Shown here: positions 17,395-24,933 of the stretch, one piece after another
How positions within the stretch are numbered: position 1 is the first letter of the stretch
Layout: every line of letters starts with the position of its first letter
Source of the DNA: Crocinitomicaceae bacterium
GTDB lineage: Bacteria > Bacteroidota > Bacteroidia > Flavobacteriales_D > Crocinitomicaceae
DNA length: 64,000 nt
Direction: 5' to 3'
Assembly (NCBI GenBank): GCA_023957475.1
Contig: JAMLHA010000010.1
Coordinates: 1-64,000 of the forward strand
Position numbers and translations under genes: made by a program
The notes under the pieces: model-generated
Databases searched by the model: none
What the model saw: only the letters and a program-made list of their open reading frames with translations
What the model was told of the DNA's origin: nothing

Positions 17395-17640
17395 AGTTCT
17401 TTGAAAAGTGCTTTGGCTCTGACAACTAAATGGAGTTAAACTGACAGTCCGAAAGGACAACCCGAAAGGGTAATTTACAGGCACAACTGCATATCCCCCT
17501 ATCTGTCAATAGATATATGCCTTATTGCCGTAATTATTGTTCTGTTAATGATTATTGATATTATTTAATGGAGCAGGAAGTTAAGACAGCGTAACGAGAA
17601 CATCGCCTACACATTTAGTTACAGACAATCTTGTAAAGGA
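17395..17640 (+). ncRNA. Candidate retron msr-msd RNA
   Basis: No ORF. A TATCTTTG -7 box lies at 17381-17388. Then follow two small hairpins with GAAA loops (GTCC-GAAA-GGAC at 17447-17458; ACCC-GAAA-GGGT at 17460-17471) and one long imperfect hairpin at 17472-17535 (AATTTACAGGCA with TGCCGTAATT outside, GCATA with TATGC and TATCT with AGATA inside). AACTAAATG at 17424-17432 is complementary to CATTTAGTT at 17612-17620, which could be the a1/a2 pair. Short stem-loops, a long hairpin and flanking complementary arms are the layout of retron RNAs. The RT gene is 0.6 kb downstream, beyond two small genes. Confidence 0.5.
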
Positions 17641-17678
17641 GCAGGACGATATTGTCCTGTAACTTAATATTTTTTACA

Positions 17679-17927
17679 ATGAGTAGAATTAAACAAGCTC
17701 AAAGCATTGATAGTTTGATACAAGGAATCAAAACTATCACACAGAACCGGTGTTCTCTTTCGGAAACGGACTTAACAGTCCTAACTCAAGCGGAAACGCT
17801 ACTGAACGAGTTAAAACGGAAGAAAGGAAGAACAAACGAACAAATACTACAATGTGTAGTTGATGTAGTTGTTTTACTTTCCAAGTTTTTCAGTAATTCA
17901 GACGAAAAAAGCGAAATGCAACAGTAA
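17679..17927 (+). CDS. Small helical protein of the retron/R-M operon
   Basis: 82 residues from ATG 17679; an upstream in-frame TTG at 17652 lies in the hairpin region and is unlikely. The protein is all-helical by appearance (SIDSLIQGIKTIT, LTVLTQAETLLNELKRKKG, EQILQCVVDVVVLLSKFF), with no Cys pair, signal or known motif. It is the first gene of a run of five that are closely spaced or overlapping on the plus strand. It could be an accessory or effector of the RT, or an antitoxin-like factor. I do not recognise it. Confidence 0.55.
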   Translation: MSRIKQAQSIDSLIQGIKTITQNRCSLSETDLTVLTQAETLLNELKRKKGRTNEQILQCVVDVVVLLSKFFSNSDEKSEMQQ

Positions 17928-17962
17928 TCCGAACGCTTCTTAATTTTTTTTAAAACAAGAAA

Positions 17963-18253
17963 ATGGACTTAGGTAACGTCATAAAAAATATAAGAAAACA
18001 AAAAGGGCTAACTCAAAATGAGTTTGCCTCTTTGTGTGGTATCACACAAACTTATTTATCCCAAATAGAGAGTAATTTAAAAGAACCTAATCTTTCAACT
18101 CTCAAAAGTATTGGCGAACAACTAAATGTTCCTTTGCCTATCCTGTTTTTTCTTTCTATGACTGAAGAAGATGTTCAGCCAAACAAAAGAAAAGCGTTTC
18201 AAATTGTAAGCCCATCTGTTAAATCGTTAGTCAATGAATTTTTCGCAGTATAA
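17963..18253 (+). CDS. XRE-family HTH regulator
   Basis: 96 residues. Residues 5-60 form a Cro/CI-type helix-turn-helix: IRKQKGLTQNEFASLCGITQTYLSQIESNLKEPNLSTL. The C-terminal 35 residues are not familiar. The RT gene starts inside its last codons (20-bp overlap). The size and position, ahead of a type II methylase and nuclease, also fit a controller (C) protein of an R-M system, so it may regulate the whole operon; XRE proteins are also known as partners of some retrons. Confidence 0.85.
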   Translation: MDLGNVIKNIRKQKGLTQNEFASLCGITQTYLSQIESNLKEPNLSTLKSIGEQLNVPLPILFFLSMTEEDVQPNKRKAFQIVSPSVKSLVNEFFAV

Positions 18254-19103
18254 AAATAATGAAGTAAAAAAACTATCTGCGATAGTTGGTTTTAAGCCCG
18301 ATTTTATCGGGCAACTGACCAATGATATTGACAAATATTACAACGAATGGGTTGAAGAAAAAACAGACAAGAAAACAGGAAAGCCAAAAACTTTCAAAGA
18401 CGGAACAATAAAGAAACGAGTAATCAGACCGTCAAAAGGGGAATTAAAAATTATTCAGACAAGAATAAAAAATAAAATTCTTTCAAAAATTGAGTTGCCA
18501 AATAATGTTCACGGTGGTGTAAAAAAACGTAGTAACATTTCAAACGCTAAACCACATCAAGGGAACAAATATCAGTTTACAACTGACTTACAAGATTTTT
18601 ATCCAAATATTTCAGCAAAACGAGTTTACGAAACATTTGTAGAATTAAAGTATTCAACTCACTTTTCACGCCTAATAACAAAACTTACAACGTGGAAATA
18701 TGAATTACCACAAGGCACACCGACAAGCACTCACATAGCAAATCTTGTTTTTCTAAAAACTGACATTGCTTTGATTGAGTTGTGCAACAAATTCGGAATT
18801 ACATATACACGATACGTTGATGATTTAACCTTCTCATCTCAACAGGACTTTAAGCCACACTTGAATACAATTTTAGAAATCGTAAAATCAGGTGGTTTTA
18901 ATATCAGTTACCGAAAAACAAAGTATAAAGGCGAGCAGAACATCACAGGAATTGATGTTTTTCTTCACAAAATAGACGCACCTCAAAAAATAATTGAACG
19001 AGTTACACAAGAGCGAACGTCTAATTCGGGAACAAAACCACTAACGAACTATCTGAACAACATCAGAAAGACGAACAGAATAAAAAAACAAAAAGTAAAT
19101 TAA
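18234..19103 (+). CDS. Retron-type reverse transcriptase
   Basis: 289 residues, the size of a stand-alone retron RT. The retron-specific NAxxH motif is at 104-108 (SNAKPHQG), in region X between RT blocks 2 and 3. Block 3 is TTDLQDFYPNIS (116-126), block 4 LPQGTPTSTHIANLVF (158-173), the catalytic YVDD is at 194-197, block 6 NISYRKTKY, and the VTG-like triplet ITG is at 237-239. Such enzymes copy part of a folded RNA into multicopy single-stranded DNA and are known antiphage components. It overlaps the XRE gene and is followed after two bases by the methylase gene, so all are likely co-translated. No maturase or DGR features are present. Confidence 0.86.
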   Translation: MNFSQYKNNEVKKLSAIVGFKPDFIGQLTNDIDKYYNEWVEEKTDKKTGKPKTFKDGTIKKRVIRPSKGELKIIQTRIKNKILSKIELPNNVHGGVKKRSNISNAKPHQGNKYQFTTDLQDFYPNISAKRVYETFVELKYSTHFSRLITKLTTWKYELPQGTPTSTHIANLVFLKTDIALIELCNKFGITYTRYVDDLTFSSQQDFKPHLNTILEIVKSGGFNISYRKTKYKGEQNITGIDVFLHKIDAPQKIIERVTQERTSNSGTKPLTNYLNNIRKTNRIKKQKVN

Positions 19104-19105
19104 AA

Positions 19106-20209
19106 ATGTTATTTGAAGAATACAAATATTTCAACTACAATTTCCCTGAACCACAATATTTGGGAGCTAAGCACACACATTTAGCGTGGATTAAAGAATT
19201 TATTCCCGAAACTGTGAATGTGGCTTTGGATGCTTTTGCAGGTTCGCAGTCGGTTGCGTTTTTGTTTAAGCAAATGGGATTACAAACCATTACTAACGAT
19301 TTTTTGAATTTCAATAATCAAATCGGTTTGGCATTGATTGAAAACGGAAATGAAAAATTGACACACGAAGATTTATCCATTTTGTTTCAACCTGCAAAAA
19401 ACAAAGACGATTTTCAACTAATGAAATCCGTTTTTACAAATGTGTTTTTTGAAGAAATTGAAGCGGAATTTTTAGACAATTTTAGGGCAAATATTCCTTT
19501 GTTAGCTTCCCCATACAAACAGGCATTGGCTTACGCAGTCATCAACCGAAGTATGACCCGAAAAATAACAATGGGGCATTTCGGACATACACAAGCCTTG
19601 AAATATGCAAGCGACCCTGAACGCATTAAACGAAATAGAAGCTTAATAAGACCCGTCAAAGATATTTTTGAAGAATTATTACCAAAATACAACGAAGCGG
19701 TTTTTGACAACAAGCAGGACAATCAAAGCTACAATCAAAATATTTTAGATTTGTTGCCAACGCTTGAAAACGTTGATTTGGCTTACTTTGACCCACCTTA
19801 TTGCGACAGCCACGCAGATTACCAAAGTTTCTATCACTTGTTGGAAACCTTTACGGAGTATTGGAAAGACAAAGAATTTATAAACGGAATTAAACGCTAC
19901 GAGCCACAACGATTTAGCGGATTTGATAAAAAACGAGATGTGATTGAGTCGTTTGAAAAGTTATTTGAGTATTCACAAGAAATTCCACATTGGTTAATCA
20001 GCTATAATGACAGAAGCTATCCGAGTGTGGAGGAATTATCAAAAATAATTTCCAAATACAGAGAAGTAACGGTTGAAGCAAAAGCATACCACAACGGCAG
20101 AGGCGGAAAAGGAAGCGTAGCAGGAAGCCACGAAGTTTTGTTTGTGTGCAAACCAAAGAAAAAACATTTTATAACAACACAGGAAGAAGTCGTAAATGAA
20201 AGATTTTAA
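19106..20209 (+). CDS. Adenine-specific DNA methyltransferase (D12 class)
   Basis: 367 residues. The SAM-binding motif lies in DAFAGSQSVAFLFKQMG (about residues 41-57; the usual FxGxG is altered to FAGSQ) and the catalytic motif is DPPYCDSHADYQSFYH (about 229). This order, with YLGAKHTHLAWI at the N-terminus, is that of D12/Dam-like N6-adenine methylases of type II R-M systems. It starts two bases after the RT stop and its last 14 bases overlap the next gene, the putative nuclease. Its modification probably protects host DNA from that enzyme. Confidence 0.88.
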   Translation: MLFEEYKYFNYNFPEPQYLGAKHTHLAWIKEFIPETVNVALDAFAGSQSVAFLFKQMGLQTITNDFLNFNNQIGLALIENGNEKLTHEDLSILFQPAKNKDDFQLMKSVFTNVFFEEIEAEFLDNFRANIPLLASPYKQALAYAVINRSMTRKITMGHFGHTQALKYASDPERIKRNRSLIRPVKDIFEELLPKYNEAVFDNKQDNQSYNQNILDLLPTLENVDLAYFDPPYCDSHADYQSFYHLLETFTEYWKDKEFINGIKRYEPQRFSGFDKKRDVIESFEKLFEYSQEIPHWLISYNDRSYPSVEELSKIISKYREVTVEAKAYHNGRGGKGSVAGSHEVLFVCKPKKKHFITTQEEVVNERF

Positions 20210-21302
20210 TTATTGGAAGAAGTTACACGAAAGTGAACAATTGGAAGAATTTAGTTCAGACAGTATTGGTTTGCTTTGGCTGAAAACAAAATCAATAGTT
20301 CGTAAAGAATTGATTGCAGAATTTGTTGAGCAGAATAAAATTGCACTCAAAGAAACCGCTTTGGGAAAACAGTTTATTGAACTCTTTGAATTGCTCTGTA
20401 AAAACGTTGATAATTCTCACAAGATTTTAGACAGTTACATCAAAGAGAAAAACAAATTTCAAGTTGAAGAACTGAATACGGAACAATTGGTTTCTGAATT
20501 ATACAAACTCAAAAACTTTGATTGGGGTGGCGACTACCAAAATTCGTTGGATAAGTATTTGGTAAGTAGATATGTAAAAGTCAATAAATCTTACGATACG
20601 CTTGTTTCAAAATTTGAAACAGAAATTCAAGTCGCTGTTCAAGGTTATGTTTTGAATAGTTGGTACAACCATTGGAGCAGTATTTTGATTGAACATATTT
20701 TCAAATCGCATCCAACTGTTTTGCCAACAGTCGGACAAATCAAAAGTGTTGATTTCTTCATAAATAACGTCCCTTTTGATTTGAAAGTAACGTATTTGCC
20801 AGCCGAATACATCAAATTCAAACGAAAAGAAAAAGGATTACCTGTTGAACTTACATTTCTGAAAAACAAAGCGAAAGAAGCAAATATCATTTTTGACAAG
20901 AAAGCCAAAGACACAACAATTTTCTATGAGATAACAGAGAAAATGAAAGATAAGAATGACGAATTTTGCAACAATGTTTTAACAACATTGAAAAATGAAA
21001 AACTTAACATTCTAAAAGAAGTTCAAGATAACCCGAAAATATTAGCAACGTGGCTTTACGAAAATCAAGGCGAAATGCGTTTTGGCTCTGAAAATCGTTT
21101 ATTTCTTGTGCTTGTTGATACAGACGATTTTGGTAATTCTTGGAAACTAAAAAGAAACCTTGACCTTTTGAAACCGACCATTATGAACTATTTGGACAAT
21201 TTCAAAAACAAGAAAATTGACGACTTGAAAGTTTCATTTGGCTACAAAGGAAAACCACAGACTTTTACAGCATTGACAGACATAATATTTGTAGTAAAAT
21301 AA
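20196..21302 (+). CDS. Putative type II restriction endonuclease
   Basis: 368 residues with no close family that I recognise. A PD-(D/E)xK-like core is visible in the middle: Glu in SSILIEHIF, then VDFFINNVPFDLKVTYL (Asp, then D-x-K) at about residues 189-205. The start overlaps the methylase gene by 14 bases, the usual M-R arrangement, and this context is the main reason for the call. The remaining sequence is Lys-rich and helical. The stop is 22 bases before the attC-like site that closes cassette 1. Confidence 0.68.
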   Translation: MKDFNYWKKLHESEQLEEFSSDSIGLLWLKTKSIVRKELIAEFVEQNKIALKETALGKQFIELFELLCKNVDNSHKILDSYIKEKNKFQVEELNTEQLVSELYKLKNFDWGGDYQNSLDKYLVSRYVKVNKSYDTLVSKFETEIQVAVQGYVLNSWYNHWSSILIEHIFKSHPTVLPTVGQIKSVDFFINNVPFDLKVTYLPAEYIKFKRKEKGLPVELTFLKNKAKEANIIFDKKAKDTTIFYEITEKMKDKNDEFCNNVLTTLKNEKLNILKEVQDNPKILATWLYENQGEMRFGSENRLFLVLVDTDDFGNSWKLKRNLDLLKPTIMNYLDNFKNKKIDDLKVSFGYKGKPQTFTALTDIIFVVK

Positions 21303-21324
21303 AACGACTGACAGAAGAACGCCT

Positions 21325-21460
21325 GTGCATAACAAGAGCTTGGCGTAATGGCGGGCGAAGTGCTACTATTGAACTTTTGTGCCGTAACAAACAGTAGTGC
21401 ATCTATTAAACATTTGTGCTATAAATCCGCCACTACGCCAAGCCCCGAACCGTTATGCAC
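21325..21460 (+). other. attC-like site 1 (closes cassette 1)
   Basis: 136 bp. Left box GTGCATAAC (21325-21333) pairs with right box GTTATGCAC (21452-21460). The inner arm GCTTGGCGTAATGGCGG pairs with CCGCCACTACGCCAAGC (16 of 17). The centre contains AAGTGCTACTATTGAAC and TTTGTGCT, words shared with other sites of the array. The left box is the exact complement of the cassette start at 17228. Confidence 0.85.
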
Positions 21461-21539
21461 AAGTAAATTTAACAATAAAACATTTGGATTTAATAAAAAT
21501 AAGTTGTAATATTGATTATTAATCTTAAAAACAAGTATT

Positions 21540-21893
21540 ATGGGATGCATTTGGAATGGCGAAAACGCAAAATTAAAATTGAATGAATTATACGTTCTAC
21601 CAGACAGTGAGCGAATAAAACAAGCGCAGATGATTAGGAATGATTTGAAAATGTGGGCAAAGGAAAATTTCTGCTTTTCTGAATTGCAGAATAGATGCTT
21701 ACAAAGTGTGTCCGAGGCATATATTGAAGAAATTAGTTTAATTATTGCTAGAGCAATTGAAAAGAAATATCCTATAGATATTATTGTAACTGACGACACT
21801 CTTCCTGTTCCTCAAAGACTTAGGAAAGGGGGTGTTGATGTTGGATGGTCAAAAGAAGAAGGATTTTATTTTAGAATATGGGTTAGGTGGTAA
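21540..21893 (+). CDS. Unknown protein, cassette 2
   Basis: 117 residues. The N-terminus MGCIWNGENAKLKLNELYVLPDSERI has no signal peptide; the middle is helical (MIRNDLKMWAKENF, ISLIIARAIEKKYPIDIIVTDDT) and the end is WSKEEGFYFRIWVRW. I recognise no family. It is the first gene of cassette 2, 80 bp after the boundary box, the usual distance of a cassette gene. The protein may be enzymatic or a small immunity factor; nothing decides this. Confidence 0.55.
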   Translation: MGCIWNGENAKLKLNELYVLPDSERIKQAQMIRNDLKMWAKENFCFSELQNRCLQSVSEAYIEEISLIIARAIEKKYPIDIIVTDDTLPVPQRLRKGGVDVGWSKEEGFYFRIWVRW

Positions 21894-21959
21894 ATTAATA
21901 AGCACCTACATCAATGATGTGGGTGCTTATCTTTTTATATTATTTTAATTTTTAAAGCT

Positions 21960-23021
21960 ATGCTAAAGATATTACTTCTTCTCATATATTTGTATATATC
22001 GGCTATTTTCTCTTTATCCTTTTGTCAAAATAAATTAATGGAGAAATATTCTACGAATAAAGACTCAACTCTAATTATTGTTACAGTAAAAATTGACAAC
22101 AAACCATTCCCTTTCATATTTGATACTGGTAGTCAAATAAATTTATTATTCAACGATGGTAGTTTTGATTTGTCTAAAGCCAAAGACATTAAAATTCTTG
22201 ACTCTAAAAACAACTCTTCAAAGGCACAAATAGTAAGAAAACATATTGAACTTCCATTCTTTAATATAAAAAGTAAAGGTCTTTGTGTTATCATAGAAAG
22301 CAAACCAAAACTTTTTGAAAGGTTAAATATTCACGGAATTCTAGGTGCCGATATTATTAATAAATTTAATTGGAGAATAGACACTAGAAATTTAGAGATT
22401 TATCGTATCAACGAAAAAGATATAAAAACCCTAGATACCAACTCATATATTATTAATACTTTTATTGATAAAAACAATACACTTAGTGCAAGTGCTGATA
22501 TTAATAACAATAATTCAAATACCTTTATTTTTGATACAGGTTATAATGGAATACTAAGCATCTCTTCACCACGTAAAACAACTACAAACAAACAACATTT
22601 TATTGAACATGTCGGTGTTGAAAGCACAATTAATGGAGATAAGATGGATACGAGTTTTATTAATTTAGACACTCTTAGAATAGGAAATTTTATAATAGAA
22701 AATATTCCCATCTCATATTATTCATTTGATGATAAAAATGAGTTAAACACAATAGGAATGGGCTTCTTTAAAACATTCGAAGAAATAAATATAATTAACT
22801 CAAAAAGGTTGATTATTCTTTCAAAAATCAAACAATATCAATATACTTTTCCTAATTTCACTGATTTTGATGGCAAAGTAATGTCTCAAAACACAAAACT
22901 TGGACAGAAATCAAATTTTATTATAGGAAAAGATTCGAAAACCATAAAATTAGACTTAATAAATGCTCCTATTACTAAATTCACATTGAATAACAATATA
23001 CCTGTGCATAACATCAAATAA
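21960..23021 (+). CDS. Retropepsin-like aspartyl protease, exported
   Basis: 353 residues. A signal peptide (MLKILLLLIYLYISAIFSLSFC) is followed by two lobes, each with an aspartic protease active-site triad: FIFDTGSQINLLF (about residue 53) and FIFDTGYNGILSIS (about 190). Hydrophobic-hydrophobic-Gly turns also occur (GILGADIINKFNW and GMGFFKTFEEINII). This is the bacterial aspartyl-protease family with duplicated halves. The last codons (PVHNIK) are encoded by the left box of the closing attC-like site, so the gene runs into the recombination site, as often in integron cassettes. Confidence 0.82.
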   Translation: MLKILLLLIYLYISAIFSLSFCQNKLMEKYSTNKDSTLIIVTVKIDNKPFPFIFDTGSQINLLFNDGSFDLSKAKDIKILDSKNNSSKAQIVRKHIELPFFNIKSKGLCVIIESKPKLFERLNIHGILGADIINKFNWRIDTRNLEIYRINEKDIKTLDTNSYIINTFIDKNNTLSASADINNNNSNTFIFDTGYNGILSISSPRKTTTNKQHFIEHVGVESTINGDKMDTSFINLDTLRIGNFIIENIPISYYSFDDKNELNTIGMGFFKTFEEINIINSKRLIILSKIKQYQYTFPNFTDFDGKVMSQNTKLGQKSNFIIGKDSKTIKLDLINAPITKFTLNNNIPVHNIK

Positions 23022-23138
23022 GCACCAGCCACAATAAATGCTTCGTGTAATGTTTTTCACAAAGATAAAATTTGTAGCTTCGTATTTTAGGTTTAACGTA
23101 AAAATGTGGCCGTTGCCTATTTGAGAACCGTTGTGCGT
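23004..23138 (+). other. attC-like site 2 (closes cassette 2)
   Basis: 135 bp. Left box GTGCATAAC (23004-23012), exact complement of the cassette start box at 21452. Right box GTTGTGCGT (23130-23138). Inner arms CAAATAAGCACCAGCCACA and TGTGGCCGTTGCCTATTTG pair in 16 of 19. The left box pairs only in part with the right box because the latter belongs to the next cassette. Confidence 0.82.
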
Positions 23139-23213
23139 CATTGTATCGGACGACAAAAAAGTCGTCTGCGATACGTCTGACGAGTGAACCGAAAAATTTG
23201 TAAAATTGAACCT

Positions 23214-23663
23214 ATGAAAGTAAAAGTTTTTCATATTAGACTGACAAAAGAAAATTTGCAAAGCGACCAAGACAACTTAAACAACTTCTTGGACAGCGTG
23301 ACAGTAAAAAAGATTGCAACCGAACTTATAAACGGTCAACCAAATTTTTGGTCAATTTTAGTTTTCTATGACGAACAAAAAACAGAAAAACAAGAAAAAA
23401 CTTCTGACAAAATATCAATTACAGACGAGAACGAACTGACAGACGAAGAGAAAAGAATTTTTGCAACATTGAAACAGTGGCGACAAGACAAAGCAACTCA
23501 ACTTAACATACCAAATTTTATGGTTTGCCACAACACTGAACTACTGACAATCTCAAAAATAAAACCTCAGACATTAGACGAACTCTCAAATATTAAAGGT
23601 TTTGGTGGACAGAAAATTGCAAAATTTGGAGACGACATTTTAGCACTTTTAAACTCAATATAA
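23214..23663 (+). CDS. HRDC domain protein, cassette 3
   Basis: 149 residues from ATG 23214. Residues about 70-149 form an HRDC domain: DEEKRIFATLKQWRQDKATQL, VCHNTELLTISKIKP, TLDELSNIKGFGGQKIAKFGDDILALL. HRDC modules bind nucleic acids and usually sit at the C-terminus of RecQ helicases or RNase D; here the domain is almost alone, with only a short N-terminal beta-alpha part (KVFHIRLTKENLQSDQDNLNNFL). The gene is 12 bases before the Kunitz gene. The role is unknown. Confidence 0.8.
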   Translation: MKVKVFHIRLTKENLQSDQDNLNNFLDSVTVKKIATELINGQPNFWSILVFYDEQKTEKQEKTSDKISITDENELTDEEKRIFATLKQWRQDKATQLNIPNFMVCHNTELLTISKIKPQTLDELSNIKGFGGQKIAKFGDDILALLNSI

Positions 23664-23675
23664 ATTTATAAGCAT

Positions 23676-23927
23676 ATGACTATTAAAATTTTAATCCCAG
23701 CAATTGTCCTTTTTTTGACAGCAGGTCTAACAAGTTGTTCTAAGGACTGTGAACCAAAACTCGCTACTTGTAGCGAAACTCCACCGACAAATGAACTTTG
23801 CCAAGCAGCATTTAACAGATGGTTTTACAACAAAGAGAAAAACAAATGTGAACAAATTGGATATAGCGGTTGCTCACAGAAAGGTTTTGCGACACAACAA
23901 GAATGTGAAGAATGCAAATGCAAGTAA
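23676..23927 (+). CDS. Kunitz/BPTI-type lipoprotein
   Basis: 83 residues. A lipoprotein signal ends in LTSC (Cys about 21). The mature part has the Cys spacing of a Kunitz protease-inhibitor domain: C-x9-C-x15-C-x7-C-x10-C, with the conserved FNRWFYN and CEQIGYSGC segments; the last two gaps are shorter than in BPTI. Such domains inhibit serine proteases. It probably sits on the cell surface. The gene follows the HRDC gene in cassette 3, and the boundary site starts 27 bp after its stop. Confidence 0.75.
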   Translation: MTIKILIPAIVLFLTAGLTSCSKDCEPKLATCSETPPTNELCQAAFNRWFYNKEKNKCEQIGYSGCSQKGFATQQECEECKCK

Positions 23928-23953
23928 TGACGGACGGCAGAAAAGAACAACGA

Positions 23954-24089
23954 ACGCACAACAGCCGTTTGCCGCAATGGGGGCAGTCGTGGTTAAATCA
24001 AGTGCAGTGCTTCTATCAGCATTTGTGCTTGGTTGACAGTGAAGTGCTCCGAAATCCCCCACTGCGGCAAGCGGCAAAACGTTAGTGGT
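23954..24089 (+). other. attC-like site 3 (closes cassette 3)
   Basis: 136 bp. Left box ACGCACAAC (23954-23962), exact complement of the cassette start GTTGTGCGT at 23130. Right box GTTAGTGGT (24081-24089). Inner arms CCGTTTGCCGCAATGGGGG and CCCCCACTGCGGCAAGCGG pair in 17 of 19. Confidence 0.85.
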
Positions 24090-24101
24090 AAAAAGAAAAA
24101 T

Positions 24102-24704
24102 ATGATAAATAATTTATACAAAACACTTATTATTTGGGTTATACATTTTGTATTAATCTCAAACACAAATATTAATGCACAAGAACCACAATCAACTTGG
24201 CTAAACTTAACATATAATGGATTTCTTCCAAAAGTATTTGACATTAAGGATAAAACCACTGCTGAATTATATAATAAAGCGGTTGAGTGGGCTAATTCAT
24301 TCTATCCGAACATTAAGAATGACCTAATATTTGACAGTACCAATTATCAACTTAAAATTCGGACAATCAAGACTGAAGCTTTCTATATTGGATTAAAAAG
24401 AAATTTATATGACGTTGATTATACCTTAACAATATCGTTTAAAGATCAGAAATACCGAGTTCAAGTTGATTTAAACACATTCTATTATAACCCGAGAAAT
24501 ACAAAATATAGATCAGGTGGTGAACCACAAAAGACTGGTTGGGATCAAAGAGAATTTTATCTTTCAGAAAAAGAAATAGACCCAAAAAATAGTTTGGCTT
24601 ATTCCGAATTGTATTTTGCAATGTATGAAGTTTCAACTTCGCTATTTCAAGCAATGAATTCAAAAACATTTGTAATTGAAAAACAAAAAAATGATGACTG
24701 GTAA
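24102..24704 (+). CDS. Exported protein of unknown function, cassette 4
   Basis: 200 residues from ATG 24102. It has a signal peptide (MINNLYKTLIIWVIHF, cleavage probably at NINA-QEP). The mature part is a single alpha/beta-looking domain (FDIKDKTTAELYNKAVEWANSFYP, KIRTIKTEAFYIGL, YRVQVDLNTFYYNP). It recalls the DUF4468-type and TBP-like exported domains of Bacteroidota, but I am not certain of the family. It is the only gene of cassette 4; the closing site starts four bases after its stop. Confidence 0.65.
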   Translation: MINNLYKTLIIWVIHFVLISNTNINAQEPQSTWLNLTYNGFLPKVFDIKDKTTAELYNKAVEWANSFYPNIKNDLIFDSTNYQLKIRTIKTEAFYIGLKRNLYDVDYTLTISFKDQKYRVQVDLNTFYYNPRNTKYRSGGEPQKTGWDQREFYLSEKEIDPKNSLAYSELYFAMYEVSTSLFQAMNSKTFVIEKQKNDDW

Positions 24705-24707
24705 AAT

Positions 24708-24788
24708 ACCACTAACAGCAAATAAACAAAAGCGCCGAAACGATTATATTTGAAAGGCGCCTTTGCCTATTTGCAAACCGTTATGCGT
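24708..24788 (+). other. attC-like site 4, short form (closes cassette 4)
   Basis: 81 bp, the short member of the set. Left box ACCACTAAC (24708-24716), exact complement of the cassette start GTTAGTGGT at 24081. Right box GTTATGCGT (24780-24788). Inner arms GCAAATAAACAAAAGCGCC and GGCGCCTTTGCCTATTTGC pair in 16 of 19. The central region of the long sites is missing. Confidence 0.82.
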
Positions 24789-24933
24789 CACCTTAAAAAG
24801 ACATACTAACGGTTCAAGGCAGGCTAACCACCTATAATGACATAAAAAAAATGGAGACAAGAAAACCATCTAAAAAAACAGCGAGAAATCTGAAAATCGA
24901 AAAGAGTAAGAAAAACAAATTAAAAAACTACAA

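Noticed and set aside
18234-19103. Group II intron maturase or diversity-generating retroelement RT
   Set aside because: There is no maturase or HNH domain, no template/variable repeat pair that I can see, and the NAxxH and ITG motifs point to retrons.
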